A DNA stretch of 64,000 nucleotides from Ruminococcus sp. UNK.MGS-30 (GCA_000980705.1 LBCK01000002.1:62001-126000); one strand, 5' to 3'. Positions 24,698-34,678 are shown, numbered from the stretch's first letter. A program made the numbers and translations. Notes: a model not told the origin generated them from the sequence alone.

Positions 24698-26140
24698 ATG
24701 CAGTTATATGCGCTTTTGGAAAACAATGCGAAAACCAGTCTGCCGGATATGGAGATCACCGGACTGACAGACGATTCCAGAAAGGTACAGCCGGGAATGC
24801 TGTTCGCCTGCATCCGTGGAGAACGCTTTGACGGACACACGGCGGCGAAAGACGTGCTGGAACGTGGTGCGGCAGCGGTGCTGGCTGACCACGACCTGGG
24901 GCTGGGCGACCGGCAGATCCTGACAGAGGACACCCGTGCGCTCTACGGAAAGCTCTGCGCCGCATGGTTCGGTCATCCGGAGCGGAAGATGCGTTTCATC
25001 GGCGTCACCGGAACCAATGGCAAGACCACCATCACCAATCTCATCAAGCACATTCTGACGGAAAACGGACACAAGGTGGGACTGATCGGCACGATCCAGA
25101 ACGAGATCGGAGACGAGATTATCCACACGGACAATACCACCCCGTTCGTCTATGATCTGATGGCGCTGTATGCCAGAATGGCAGAGGCAGGATGTGACGA
25201 TGTGGTCATGGAGGTGTCCTCGTTCGGTCTGGTGCAGCAGCGCATCGGCGAGACCCATTTCGCAGCAGCTGCGTTCACCAATCTGACCCAGGATCACCTG
25301 GATTATCACGGCACGATGGAAAACTATTACCAGGCAAAGAAACTGCTGTTCCAGCGGTGTGATACTGCCATTATTGATACAGATGACGAATACGGCAAGC
25401 GACTGTACGGCGAAGTGACCTGTCCCAGGATCTCTTACGGCAGCAGCAGCCAGGCGGATTTCTATGCAGACGCCATCAAGCTCCGGGCAGACGGCACGAG
25501 CTTCTGGCTGTGCTGCGGCGGAAAGTCCTATCCGGTGAACCTGCATCTGACCGGAATGTTCAACGTGTCCAACGCCCTGGCGGCGGTGGCATCCTGCCAT
25601 GCCGTGGGGCTGTCCATGCGGGAGATCCGCACGGCGCTGGAGACCTGCACCGGTGTCCGGGGACGCTGTGAGGTGATCCCCACCGGCAGAGACTTTACCG
25701 TGATCTGCGACTATGCCCACACGCCCGATGCAGTGGAAAACATCCTGCGGAGCGTAAAGGAATACACCAAGGGCAGACTGATCTGTCTGTTCGGCTGCGG
25801 CGGCAACCGGGATGCCACAAAGCGTCCGAAGATGGCGAAGGCTGCGGCAAAGTATGCGGACTTTCTGGTCATCACCTCGGATAATCCCAGAGATGAAGAG
25901 CCGGAGGCGATCGTTGCCGACATCCTCACCGGACTGGAGGGCAGCGATGTGCCGTATGAGGTGGTGATCGACCGGAAGGATGCCATTCTGCGGAGTATGC
26001 AGATGGCACAGCCGGGCGATGTGATCGTTCTCGCCGGAAAGGGTCACGAGGACTATCAGGTATTGAAAAACGGTGTACATATTCATATGGACGAACGGGA
26101 GATCGTGCGTGACTGTCTGCCGCTTGTTCCGGAGCGATAA
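24698..26140 (+). CDS. murE: UDP-N-acetylmuramoyl-L-alanyl-D-glutamate--2,6-diaminopimelate ligase
   Basis: A 480-residue Mur ligase. Domain 1 contains GLTDDSRKVQPGMLFACIRGERFDGH, domain 2 the P-loop GVTGTNGKTTITNLI and carbamoyl-lysine region, and domain 3 the signature SDNPRDEEP, whose DNPR is typical of enzymes that add meso-diaminopimelate. It adds the third residue of the stem peptide. ATG 24698 is nine bases after GAAAGGA; the in-frame ATG at 24689 overlaps that site. It is 20 bases upstream of murF. Confidence 0.95.
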   Translation: MQLYALLENNAKTSLPDMEITGLTDDSRKVQPGMLFACIRGERFDGHTAAKDVLERGAAAVLADHDLGLGDRQILTEDTRALYGKLCAAWFGHPERKMRFIGVTGTNGKTTITNLIKHILTENGHKVGLIGTIQNEIGDEIIHTDNTTPFVYDLMALYARMAEAGCDDVVMEVSSFGLVQQRIGETHFAAAAFTNLTQDHLDYHGTMENYYQAKKLLFQRCDTAIIDTDDEYGKRLYGEVTCPRISYGSSSQADFYADAIKLRADGTSFWLCCGGKSYPVNLHLTGMFNVSNALAAVASCHAVGLSMREIRTALETCTGVRGRCEVIPTGRDFTVICDYAHTPDAVENILRSVKEYTKGRLICLFGCGGNRDATKRPKMAKAAAKYADFLVITSDNPRDEEPEAIVADILTGLEGSDVPYEVVIDRKDAILRSMQMAQPGDVIVLAGKGHEDYQVLKNGVHIHMDEREIVRDCLPLVPER

Positions 26141-26160
26141 GGAAACTGGGGGAGAATGCG

Positions 26161-27543
26161 ATGAAACCTTGGATGTTGTCAGAATTGAAAGATGTGCTGG
26201 GCTGTGATGTGCCGACAGAGGCAGAGATCACCTGCGTCAGCACCGATACCCGTGACCTGCCGCAGGGCTGTCTGTTCGTGGCGCTGCGTGGGGAAAAGTT
26301 CGATGCGCACGATTTCGTGAAACAGGCGATCGGGGCAGGCGCCGTGGCTGCGGTCACGGAAAAGCCCATCGAGGGCTGTCCGTGCCTGGTGGTAAAGCAT
26401 ACCGGCAGAGCGCTGCTGCAAATTGCAAGGTTTTATCGGGAGAAGTTCCACCCCACGTTGGTGGGCATCACCGGCAGTGTGGGAAAGACGACCACCAAGG
26501 AGATGATCGCCTGCGTGCTGGAATCCCAGTATGCCACCCTGAAAACCCAGGGGAACTTCAACAACGAGGTCGGTCTCCCCAAGACCCTGTTCGGTCTGGA
26601 GGACAGCCACGAGGCAGCCGTCATTGAAATGGGAATGTCCCACTTCGGCGAGATCAGCCGCCTTTCCCGGACGGCAGAGCCGTGCATCGGCGTAATCACC
26701 AACATCGGCTATTCGCACATTGAAAACCTCAAGACACAGGAGGGCATCCGCCAGGCAAAGCTGGAGATCCAGGACGGCATGGCAGAGGATGCGCCGCTGG
26801 TGGTAAACGGCGACGATCCCCTGCTTGCGCCTTTGAAAAAGGAACTGTCCCGTCCGGTCATTACCTACGGAATGCACAGCGATAAGGCAGATGTCCGTGC
26901 CGTGGAGATCCAGCGCCAGGCGCAGTCCACCGCCTTTTCCATCCGGACAGAGGACGGAAAGACCTATCCGGTGGAACTGCCTTGTGCCGGCGACCACAAT
27001 GTGATGAATGCGCTGGCGGCATTCTGTGTGGGACGGCTGGCAGGCATTGCGCCGGAGCAGATCTGCAAGGCGCTGGCACAGTATCACACCGTGGGACTGC
27101 GCCAGAATATTTACCGCAGGGGCGCATATACCATTATTGCGGACTGTTACAACGCCAGCCCGGACTCCATGAAGGCGGCGCTGACCGTGCTGCGTGACCT
27201 GCCCTGTAAGGGCAGACGGGTCGCTGTGCTGGGCGATATGCTGGAACTGGGCGAGATGTCCCGTCAGCTCCATACGCTGGTAGGCGATATGGCGGCAAAC
27301 AGCGAGGTGGACGCTCTGTTCTGTTTCGGAAAGGAATCGTTTTATCTGGCACAGCGTGCTGCCATGCAGGAAGTCGCTGTGTATCATACCGAGGATCGCC
27401 GGGAGCTGTGCCGTGTGATCCGGCAGTATCTCCGTCCGGGTGATGTGATCTTATTCAAGGCGAGCCGAGGGATGCACCTGGAGGATTGTATTGACGTAAT
27501 TTTTGAGCAGGAGGAGGAAACGGATCATGCCGTTCTGGATTAA
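26161..27543 (+). CDS. murF: UDP-N-acetylmuramoyl-tripeptide--D-alanyl-D-alanine ligase
   Basis: A 460-residue Mur ligase that adds D-Ala-D-Ala to the UDP-MurNAc-tripeptide. Visible are the N-terminal substrate domain (STDTRDLPQGCLFVALRGEKFDAHDF), the P-loop GITGSVGKTTTKEMIA, the FNNEVGLPKTL block and the C-terminal ADCYNASPDSMKAALTVL. The last 17 bases overlap mraY, which implies translational coupling. Confidence 0.95.
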   Translation: MKPWMLSELKDVLGCDVPTEAEITCVSTDTRDLPQGCLFVALRGEKFDAHDFVKQAIGAGAVAAVTEKPIEGCPCLVVKHTGRALLQIARFYREKFHPTLVGITGSVGKTTTKEMIACVLESQYATLKTQGNFNNEVGLPKTLFGLEDSHEAAVIEMGMSHFGEISRLSRTAEPCIGVITNIGYSHIENLKTQEGIRQAKLEIQDGMAEDAPLVVNGDDPLLAPLKKELSRPVITYGMHSDKADVRAVEIQRQAQSTAFSIRTEDGKTYPVELPCAGDHNVMNALAAFCVGRLAGIAPEQICKALAQYHTVGLRQNIYRRGAYTIIADCYNASPDSMKAALTVLRDLPCKGRRVAVLGDMLELGEMSRQLHTLVGDMAANSEVDALFCFGKESFYLAQRAAMQEVAVYHTEDRRELCRVIRQYLRPGDVILFKASRGMHLEDCIDVIFEQEEETDHAVLD

Positions 27544-28555
27544 CATTCTCGTAGGATTGCTGGCGTTTGTCATTGCCGCACTGGGCGGAAAGGCGCTGCT
27601 GCCGTGGCTGCACAAGCTGAAATTCGGGCAGCCCATCAAGGTCGACTTCGGTCCCAGCTGGCACGCAAACAAGCAGGGAACCCCCACCATGGGCGGCATC
27701 CTGTTCATCGTGGGCAGCATCGTGGCGACCGGCGTGGGCTATGTGCTGTACCGTCTGTTCGGCATGACTGACTTCGTCTCCCCGTTCAGCGACCGTGAGG
27801 CGCTGCGTGTGCTGAGCTGTCTGCTGTTCTGCCTGCTGTTCGGTGTCATCGGCTTTATCGACGACTTCGCCAAGGTTGCCAAGAAACAGAACGAGGGTCT
27901 GAAACCCATGCAGAAGATCGTTTTGCAGGTGGTGGCTGCGGTGCTGTGGCTGGCGGCAATGTACTGGCTGGGCGACCGTGACACCACCATCGGGCTGGGA
28001 TTCACCTCCTTCGACATCAAGTGGTTCTACTATCCGCTGATGGTGCTGGTCATCCTGTATCTCACCAATGCGGTCAATCTGACCGACGGCGTAGACGGAC
28101 TCTGCGGCACGGTGACGCTGGTGGCAATGCTCATCTTCACCCTGGTTTGCAGCAAGCTCCAGATGGAGGACTATACGCTGTATACCATGGCGCTGGCAGG
28201 CGGCTGTCTGGGCTTTCTGGTGTGGAATCTCCACCCGGCAAAGTGCTTTATGGGTGACACCGGTTCCATGTACCTGGGTGCCTCTGTGGCAGCCATCGGT
28301 CTGGCGACCCACCAGCACCTCACCATGATCCTGGTGGCGCTGGTGTATATCCTGGAGGCGCTTTCCGTTATGATCCAGGTGACCTATTTCAAGTATACCA
28401 AGAAGAAGTACGGCGAAGGCCGCCGTATCTTCAAGATGACGCCGATCCACCATCACTTCGAGATGAGCGGATTTAGCGAATATAAGATCGTGATTACATT
28501 TTCTCTGTTCGGTGCGATCGCCGGACTGTGCGGACTGCTGCTGGTGATCTTATAA
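27527..28555 (+). CDS. mraY: Phospho-N-acetylmuramoyl-pentapeptide-transferase
   Basis: A 342-residue integral membrane enzyme with about ten helices that attaches UDP-MurNAc-pentapeptide to undecaprenyl phosphate, giving lipid I. The motifs GTPTMGGILFIVG, GFIDDFAKV (paired aspartates), NAVNLTDGVDGL and the late HHHFE are all present. ATG 27527 is preceded by AGGAGG; an in-frame TTG at 27503 lies before that site. It overlaps the end of murF by 17 bases. Confidence 0.96.
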   Translation: MPFWINILVGLLAFVIAALGGKALLPWLHKLKFGQPIKVDFGPSWHANKQGTPTMGGILFIVGSIVATGVGYVLYRLFGMTDFVSPFSDREALRVLSCLLFCLLFGVIGFIDDFAKVAKKQNEGLKPMQKIVLQVVAAVLWLAAMYWLGDRDTTIGLGFTSFDIKWFYYPLMVLVILYLTNAVNLTDGVDGLCGTVTLVAMLIFTLVCSKLQMEDYTLYTMALAGGCLGFLVWNLHPAKCFMGDTGSMYLGASVAAIGLATHQHLTMILVALVYILEALSVMIQVTYFKYTKKKYGEGRRIFKMTPIHHHFEMSGFSEYKIVITFSLFGAIAGLCGLLLVIL

Positions 28556-28580
28556 GCAGCAGAACCAAAGGAGGTTGCAT

Positions 28581-29831
28581 ATGGCAGAACCAAAAGTTGC
28601 CGGAACAAAAAAGAAGATGCGGTTCAGCCTTCCGCTGTGGCAGCGCAATGTGCGGTACGGCGAAGTGGATCTGGCGTTCTTTCTCATCGTGATCGCCCTG
28701 CTGGTCATGGGCATCGTCATGATGTTTTCCGCCAGCTATGCCTGGGCGATCGCAGAAGGACGTGACGGCACATATTATGCTGTCAGCCAGATCAAAAACG
28801 CAGTGGTGGGACTGGTCATCATGTGTGTGCTGTGTCTCATCGACTATCATTTTCTCCAGAAGAAATTCATTGCCGTGTGTGCCTATGTCCTGCCCATCCT
28901 GCTGCTGATTATGGTATTTGTGCCGGGCATCGGCGTCACGGACGGCGGTGCGACCCGATGGATCGCCATTGGCAGCTTTAACTTCCAGCCGTCTGAGGTC
29001 ATGAAGATCGGCATTGTCATTTTCTTTTCCTATGTGATCGAAAAGAACTATGCCAATATGCGGTCGTTCCGCAAGGGTCTGCTGCCGCTGCTGTTTGCCA
29101 TGGCTGTGCCGGCGGCGCTGCTCATCAAGGAGCCGCACCTTTCCGCCACCGTTCTGATTGCCATGACCTGCATCATTCTGATCTTCGTGGGCGGCGCAGA
29201 TATCAAGCAGTTTCTGATCCTGGGCGCTGTGGCGCTGGGTGGGGCGCTGCTCATCGGCTTTTTGATGTCCGGACACTATGAGTATATCGGAAAGCGTATC
29301 GCCTCCTGGCGAGACCCGTTCTCCGACAGCCTGGGCGACACCTGGCAGACCTGTCAGTCTCTGATTGCCATTGGCTCGGGCGGACTGTTCGGTCTGGGTC
29401 TGGGCGAATCCCGGCAGAAGTATCTGTATCTGCCGGAGACGAAAAACGACTTCGTCTTTTCCATTGTCTGCGAAGAGCTTGGTCTGGTGGGAGCGCTGAC
29501 TGTGGTGCTGCTTTTTGCGCTGCTGGTCATCCGTGGATTCCACATCGCCATGCACGCCCGTGACAAGTTCGGGATGCTGGTGGCGATCGGTCTGACCTCG
29601 CACATCGGCCTGCAGGCATTTTTCAACATTGCAGTTGTCAGCAATCTGATTCCGAATACTGGTATCAGCCTGCCGTTTTTCAGCTACGGCGGTACGGCGC
29701 TGATATTACAGCTGGCAGAAATGGGCATCGTTCTGAACATCTCCCGTGTGCGGTATCGTGTGGGTGCAAAAGCACCGGCGGCAAAGCCGGCAGAGGAGAC
29801 CACGGAACAGCTCCAGGGAGGTAACGCATGA
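28581..29831 (+). CDS. ftsW: FtsW-type lipid II polymerase (SEDS)
   Basis: A 416-residue SEDS protein with about ten membrane helices and a short basic N-terminus. The family blocks GATRWIAIGSFNFQPSEVMK, SATVLIAMTCIILIF, YLPETKNDFVFSIVCEELG and PNTGISLPFFSYGGTALI are clear. It polymerises septal glycan with the PBP encoded just upstream. ATG 28581 is six bases after GGAGG; an in-frame TTG at 28575 is too close to that site. The gene overlaps murG by four bases. Confidence 0.94.
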   Translation: MAEPKVAGTKKKMRFSLPLWQRNVRYGEVDLAFFLIVIALLVMGIVMMFSASYAWAIAEGRDGTYYAVSQIKNAVVGLVIMCVLCLIDYHFLQKKFIAVCAYVLPILLLIMVFVPGIGVTDGGATRWIAIGSFNFQPSEVMKIGIVIFFSYVIEKNYANMRSFRKGLLPLLFAMAVPAALLIKEPHLSATVLIAMTCIILIFVGGADIKQFLILGAVALGGALLIGFLMSGHYEYIGKRIASWRDPFSDSLGDTWQTCQSLIAIGSGGLFGLGLGESRQKYLYLPETKNDFVFSIVCEELGLVGALTVVLLFALLVIRGFHIAMHARDKFGMLVAIGLTSHIGLQAFFNIAVVSNLIPNTGISLPFFSYGGTALILQLAEMGIVLNISRVRYRVGAKAPAAKPAEETTEQLQGGNA

Positions 29832-30955
29832 AAGTATTATTGGCAGGCGGCGGCACGGGCGGTCATATCAACCCGGCGCTCGCCATTGCATCCATTATCA
29901 AACAGCATGACCCCTCGGCAGAGTTCCTCTTTGTGGGAACGCCGAACGGCATGGAGGCTCGCCTTGTCCCGGCGGCAGGCTATGCCCTGGAGACCATGCA
30001 CGTTGCCGGATTTCAGCGCAAGCTGAACTGGAAGAACATCAAGCGGAACTGCAGGGCGGCGTATTATCTGGCAACATCCCAGCACCGTGCCAAGCAGATC
30101 TTGAAACAGTTCCAGCCGGACATTGCCATCGGCACAGGCGGCTATGTGGCAGGACCGATTCTCCACGCTGCGGCGCATATGGGCATTCCCTGCGCCATTC
30201 ACGAGCAGAACGCATTCCCCGGCGTTACCAATAAGATGCTGGCAAAGGAAGTCGATCACGTGATGCTCACCGTGGAAAAGGCGCTGGATTATCTCCACCC
30301 GGACTGTGCCTATACCGTCACCGGACTCCCGGTGCGTGGCGGCATCGCCGGAATGGACAGAGCCGCAGCCCGGAAAAAGCTGGGCTTTGATGACGGAATG
30401 TGCATCCTGTCCTTCGGCGGCAGTCTGGGTGCAGGCTGCATCAATGAGGCAATGGCAAAGGTGATTCCGTGGCACACGGAAAAGGGTATGGCGATCAACC
30501 ATATCCACGGCTACGGCGGCATGGGAAAGGAATCTTTCCCCAAAGCCATGGCAGATGCCGGCATCCCCATGAAGAGCGACCGGCTGCGCATTACGGAATA
30601 CATCAATGATATGGATGTGTGTCTGGCGGCAGCAGATCTGGTGATCTGCCGCTCCGGTGCGTCCACGCTGGCAGAGCTGGAGGCAGCCGGAAGAGGTTCT
30701 ATTCTGATCCCGTCGCCCATCGTGACAGGCAATCACCAGCTGCACAACGCCAATGTGCTGGGAGACGCCGGCGCTGCTATCGTCATTGAGCAGAAGGATG
30801 CGTCCCCGGAGCGGATCATCCAGGAGATCGAAAAGCTGTACCAGGACCGCAGCCGTCTCACGGAGATGGGGCAGAACGCCAAGGCGCTGGAGATCTCCGA
30901 CACGGATGAGCGTATCTGGAATGTGGTCTCTGCGCTGTATCAAAAGACAAAATAA
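29828..30955 (+). CDS. murG: UDP-GlcNAc--lipid I N-acetylglucosaminyltransferase
   Basis: A 375-residue GT-B glycosyltransferase that turns lipid I into lipid II on the cytoplasmic face. The three glycine-rich loops appear as GGGTGGHINPALAIA at the start, IGTGGYVAGPILHAA near residue 100 and SFGGSLGAGCINEAM near 195, followed by the UDP-GlcNAc site ICRSGASTLAELEAAGRGSILIP. Start ATG overlaps the ftsW stop (ATGA). Confidence 0.96.
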   Translation: MKVLLAGGGTGGHINPALAIASIIKQHDPSAEFLFVGTPNGMEARLVPAAGYALETMHVAGFQRKLNWKNIKRNCRAAYYLATSQHRAKQILKQFQPDIAIGTGGYVAGPILHAAAHMGIPCAIHEQNAFPGVTNKMLAKEVDHVMLTVEKALDYLHPDCAYTVTGLPVRGGIAGMDRAAARKKLGFDDGMCILSFGGSLGAGCINEAMAKVIPWHTEKGMAINHIHGYGGMGKESFPKAMADAGIPMKSDRLRITEYINDMDVCLAAADLVICRSGASTLAELEAAGRGSILIPSPIVTGNHQLHNANVLGDAGAAIVIEQKDASPERIIQEIEKLYQDRSRLTEMGQNAKALEISDTDERIWNVVSALYQKTK

Positions 30956-31015
30956 ACCCGGTTTCACCAATTTTGCCGAAACCGCATACACTGAAATAAA
31001 AAGAGGTGATGCGGA

Positions 31016-32272
31016 TTGCAAAAACTGGTGATCGAAGGCGGCATACCGCTGGAGGGTGAGATCTTTCTGCACGGGGCGAAAAACAGCGCCCTGCCGATTC
31101 TGGCGGGGACGCTGCTCTGTGACGGCGAGACGACTTTGGAAAATTGCCCCAGGCTGACGGATGTATTTGCCGCCTGCCGAATTCTGACCCATCTGGGCTG
31201 CCGCTGTATGATACAGGAACACACGGTGACGGTGCAGGTCAGAGATCTGCGCTCGGATACCATTCCGGAGGCGCTGATGCAGGAGATGCGCTCGTCCATC
31301 ATTTTTCTGGGCGCTGTGCTGGGGCGTTCCGGCAGCTGCCACCTGTCCTATCCCGGCGGCTGTGAGTTGGGTCCCCGTCCCATTGATATGCACCTGGATG
31401 CCCTGCGGCAGATGGGCGCACATTTTTCTGTACATGGGGGACAGCTGGATTGCACCGCACCGGAGGGACTGCACGGCGCAGCCATACACCTGCCGTTCCC
31501 TTCGGTGGGAGCGACAGAAAACGTGATGCTGGCGGCGGTGCTGGCAGAGGGCAGAACGGTGCTGCACAATGCGGCGAGAGAGCCGGAGATCTGCGACCTG
31601 GCGGCATTCCTGCGCACCTGCGGCGCAGACATCGCCGGAGACGGGGAAAGCACTCTGGTCATCCGTGGCGTGGAACGGTTGAAAGGCGGCAGATATGCCA
31701 TTATGCCCGACCGCATTGCCGGCGTGACCTATCTGGGTGCGGCGGCGATCACCGGCGGTACAGTGTGCCTGCGTGGGGTGAACACCCAGCCCATGGAGAA
31801 TATGCTCCCGGTGCTGGAACAGACCGGCTGCCGGGTATTTCCCGAACCGGATCGGCTGCACTTGCTTGCACCACGCCGGCTGAAAGCGGTGCCGTCTATC
31901 CGTACCATGCCGCATCCCGGCTTTCCCACAGATGCCCAGGCGATCTTTATGGCGATGCTGAGTCTGGCGAACGGGGTCAGCGTCCTGGAAGAGAATATCT
32001 TCGAGAACCGCTACCGTCATGTGGATGCCCTGGTGAAAATGGGGGCAAAGATCCACGTGTCCGGCAGGATCGCCGTGGTCACCGGGGTGCGCTCGCTGAG
32101 CGGTGCATCGGTGGCGGCAACAGATCTGCGTGGCGGCGCAGCCATGGTGCTTGCCGGGCTGGGCGCACAGGGAAAAACAGAGGTGCGGCAGATCTCCCAC
32201 ATCGACCGGGGATACGAGTCGATCGAGACGGTGCTGCAAGGTGTGGGCGCAAGGATCACACGGGTGGAATGA
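31016..32272 (+). CDS. murA: UDP-N-acetylglucosamine 1-carboxyvinyltransferase
   Basis: A 418-residue EPSP-synthase-fold enzyme that starts peptidoglycan precursor synthesis. The N-terminal HGAKNSALPILAGTLL matches the conserved GAKN region, and the catalytic loop reads YPGGCELGPRPIDMHLDAL, so the fosfomycin-sensitive cysteine is present. The C-terminal part with FPTDAQAIFMAML and FENRYRHVDALVKMGA is also typical. The only start with a suitable ribosome site (AGAGGTGAT) is TTG 31016. Many Firmicutes carry two murA paralogues; the sequence does not say which this is. Confidence 0.93.
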   Translation: MQKLVIEGGIPLEGEIFLHGAKNSALPILAGTLLCDGETTLENCPRLTDVFAACRILTHLGCRCMIQEHTVTVQVRDLRSDTIPEALMQEMRSSIIFLGAVLGRSGSCHLSYPGGCELGPRPIDMHLDALRQMGAHFSVHGGQLDCTAPEGLHGAAIHLPFPSVGATENVMLAAVLAEGRTVLHNAAREPEICDLAAFLRTCGADIAGDGESTLVIRGVERLKGGRYAIMPDRIAGVTYLGAAAITGGTVCLRGVNTQPMENMLPVLEQTGCRVFPEPDRLHLLAPRRLKAVPSIRTMPHPGFPTDAQAIFMAMLSLANGVSVLEENIFENRYRHVDALVKMGAKIHVSGRIAVVTGVRSLSGASVAATDLRGGAAMVLAGLGAQGKTEVRQISHIDRGYESIETVLQGVGARITRVE

Positions 32273-32304
32273 ACTTTTCAGAAAGGAAATGAGGAGCTGA
32301 AACG

Positions 32305-33222
32305 ATGCAGGATGTGGAAAAAACAGAGATCCAGAGCCAGACGAGTCCCAAGCGCAGACGGCGCAGAAACCGGATGCGTCCGCTGTACGGGCTGTTGGTG
32401 GCGGCGCTGGTGATCGGTGTGGGCGTTTCCCTTTCAATGACAGTGTTTTTCAACATTGCGACTATTGAAATCGCAGGCGATGCGCCCCAATACACGGCGG
32501 AGGACATTGCGGATGCTTCCGGCGTACATACCGGTGACAATATGATGCGGCTCAACCGGGATGAGGTGGAGCAGAACATCCTGGCACGGATGGTGTTCGT
32601 GGACAGCGTTTCCATTCAGAAAAACTTTCCCGACAAGCTGGTCATTACCGTGACACCAAGCACGCCGGCGTTTAATGTGACGGATTCCAGCGGAACGCTC
32701 CAGGTCAGCGCATCCGGAAAGATCCTGAAAAACGGTCCGGACGCCGATCCTGCGCTTCCCACCATCACCGGATTTGAAACTGCTGTCCGGGAGCCGGGAC
32801 AGATGCTGGCATCCAAGGACGAACAGAAGGATAAGATCTTCCAGGCCATTGCCGCACGTGTGGCGAAGGGGCTGGACTGTCCGCTGACAGCGGTGGATCT
32901 GACGGATAAGTATGACATCACGCTGACCTTTGACGGCAGAGTGGCGTTTTCACTGGGAAACTGGGGTGATATGGACTATAAGATCACCCTGGCGGAGACT
33001 GTCCTGGGACAGCTCGCTCCGGACAAGGTGGGATACCTCACCATGGTGGGCGACCACCAGTGTTCCTATCGGGACAAGGATGCCGTGGAGCAGCAGACCA
33101 CTGCGCCGCTCCAGACCATGGCGACCGATGAAAACGGCGACCCCGTGACGGAGACAGACGAAAACGGCAATGCTGTAACGACCGAAACTGAGACAACGAC
33201 CACTGCGGCGGCATGGCAATAA
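32305..33222 (+). CDS. ftsQ: Cell division protein DivIB/FtsQ
   Basis: A 305-residue bitopic protein: a basic cytoplasmic N-terminus with KRRRRRNR, a membrane helix near residues 31-52 (LYGLLVAALVIGVGVSLSMTVF), then a POTRA domain (IATIEIAGDAPQYTAEDIADASGVHTGDNM) and a beta domain. The tail after residue 260 is acidic and Thr-rich, repeating TDENG, and is probably disordered. It bridges FtsL and DivIC in the divisome. It is the last gene before the separate ftsZ promoter. Confidence 0.88.
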   Translation: MQDVEKTEIQSQTSPKRRRRRNRMRPLYGLLVAALVIGVGVSLSMTVFFNIATIEIAGDAPQYTAEDIADASGVHTGDNMMRLNRDEVEQNILARMVFVDSVSIQKNFPDKLVITVTPSTPAFNVTDSSGTLQVSASGKILKNGPDADPALPTITGFETAVREPGQMLASKDEQKDKIFQAIAARVAKGLDCPLTAVDLTDKYDITLTFDGRVAFSLGNWGDMDYKITLAETVLGQLAPDKVGYLTMVGDHQCSYRDKDAVEQQTTAPLQTMATDENGDPVTETDENGNAVTTETETTTTAAAWQ

Positions 33223-33325
33223 TGGGTTTTTCTTTGAAATTCTGTATGAAAATGTGAATTTGGCACGGATTTTTCCCGAAAATCTTGTGGGAAAGGGAAA
33301 AACGTGATTTATTTCAAAAAAAAGC

Positions 33326-33354
33326 TTGCAATGCCGGCGAAAATGTGTTAAAAT
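33326..33354 (+). promoter_or_regulatory. Promoter of ftsZ
   Basis: TTGCAA (33326-33331) and TAAAAT (33349-33354) at 17-base spacing in an AT-rich gap, about 145 bases before the ftsZ start. The long leader contains no clear terminator. Confidence 0.75.
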
Positions 33355-33500
33355 AATAAGTGTATTTTTAGAGATGGACTCCGTCTGTCCAGAGGACGGT
33401 GCGGATCGTATACATGGCGCTCCGAAAAGCCGGGACATTTCCGGGAATTCGGCGTGGTCTATAGCTTGTGAGAGAAGTTCTTGTAGGAGGAAATGTTGAG

Positions 33501-34655
33501 ATGACTGATTTTATCTATGAAGATGCGTTTGATCCCGATGTAAATATTAAGGTGATCGGTGTCGGCGGCGGCGGCGGAAACGCGCTGAACTGCATGGCAT
33601 CTTCGGATGTACATGACATTGAGTATATTGCAGTCAATACCGATGCAAAGGCACTGAATAATTCCAAGGCAACCACCAAGATCCAGATCGGTGCAAAGCT
33701 CACCAAGGGTCGTGGCGCAGGCAACAAGCCGGAAGTCGGCGAGAAGAGTGCCGAAGAAAACAGAGATGAGATCGAGGCAGCACTGAAGGGTGCAGATATG
33801 GTATTTATCACTGCCGGCATGGGCGGCGGTACCGGTACCGGCGCAGCACCTGTGGTTGCACGTCTGGCACAGGAGGCAGGCATCCTGACCGTTGCAGTGG
33901 TTACCAAGCCGTTCGCATTTGAGCGTGAGCAGAAGATGCTCCAGGCAGAAAAAGGTATCTCTGAGCTGCGGAAGTATGTAGACTCTCTGATCGTGATCCC
34001 GAACGAAAAGCTGCTGGAGGGTCTGGACAAGCCGCTGACCATGCGGGAATCCTTCGCCCTGGCAGATGATGTCCTCAAGACCGGTGTCAAGAGCATCTCC
34101 GATCTGATTGTAGAAGAGGGCTATATCAACCTGGACTTCGCAGACGTTTCCACCATCATGAAGGGTGCAGGCTATGCACACATGGCGATCGGTCACGGCT
34201 CCGGCAAGGACAAGGCAAAGGAGGCTGCAAACGCAGTTATCGCAAGCCCGCTGCTGGAAACCTCTATCGCTGGTGCAAAGCGCCTGTTGATCAACATTGC
34301 AATGAGCGAAGATATCCTGTCCTCCGACGTGGATATCGCAACCAAGATGATTACCGACAAGGCAGCAGACGATGTCGAGTTCATCTTCGGTACTGCATTC
34401 AAGGAGAATATGCAGGATGAGATGGTAATTACTGTGATCGCTGCTGGTTTCGATATGGTTGACCCGGATGCTCCGGCAGAGGAAGAGACCGCAGAAGAGC
34501 CGATTCCGGTAGATAATCCGCTGGTAAATGATGTAAAGGTAAGCGGAAATGCAACACAGAATGCAAACGCATCTGCACAGACCGCACAGCCGCAGCAGTC
34601 TCAGCCGGTTGACGACGATCTGATGGCAATTTTCAACATCCTGGATCGCAAGTAA
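33501..34655 (+). CDS. ftsZ: Cell division GTPase FtsZ
   Basis: A 384-residue tubulin homologue that forms the division ring. The N-terminal IKVIGVGGGGGNALNCM, the tubulin signature GGGTGTGAAPVVA and the T7-loop region VDFADVSTIMKGAG-type segment (LDFADVSTIMKGAGYAHMAIG) are present. A glutamine- and alanine-rich linker leads to the C-terminal peptide DDDLMAIFNILDRK, used by partners such as FtsA or SepF. ATG 33501 is ten bases after AGGAGG; the earlier in-frame codon at 33468 is before that site. No ftsA precedes it. Confidence 0.97.
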   Translation: MTDFIYEDAFDPDVNIKVIGVGGGGGNALNCMASSDVHDIEYIAVNTDAKALNNSKATTKIQIGAKLTKGRGAGNKPEVGEKSAEENRDEIEAALKGADMVFITAGMGGGTGTGAAPVVARLAQEAGILTVAVVTKPFAFEREQKMLQAEKGISELRKYVDSLIVIPNEKLLEGLDKPLTMRESFALADDVLKTGVKSISDLIVEEGYINLDFADVSTIMKGAGYAHMAIGHGSGKDKAKEAANAVIASPLLETSIAGAKRLLINIAMSEDILSSDVDIATKMITDKAADDVEFIFGTAFKENMQDEMVITVIAAGFDMVDPDAPAEEETAEEPIPVDNPLVNDVKVSGNATQNANASAQTAQPQQSQPVDDDLMAIFNILDRK

Positions 34656-34678
34656 GCGAAAAATCAAAGAGAAATACG

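Noticed and set aside
29837..32437. 866-codon minus-strand open frame over murG, murA and ftsQ
   Set aside because: Its translation is a low-complexity His/Cys/Gln mix, it covers three well-supported genes and has no start signal.
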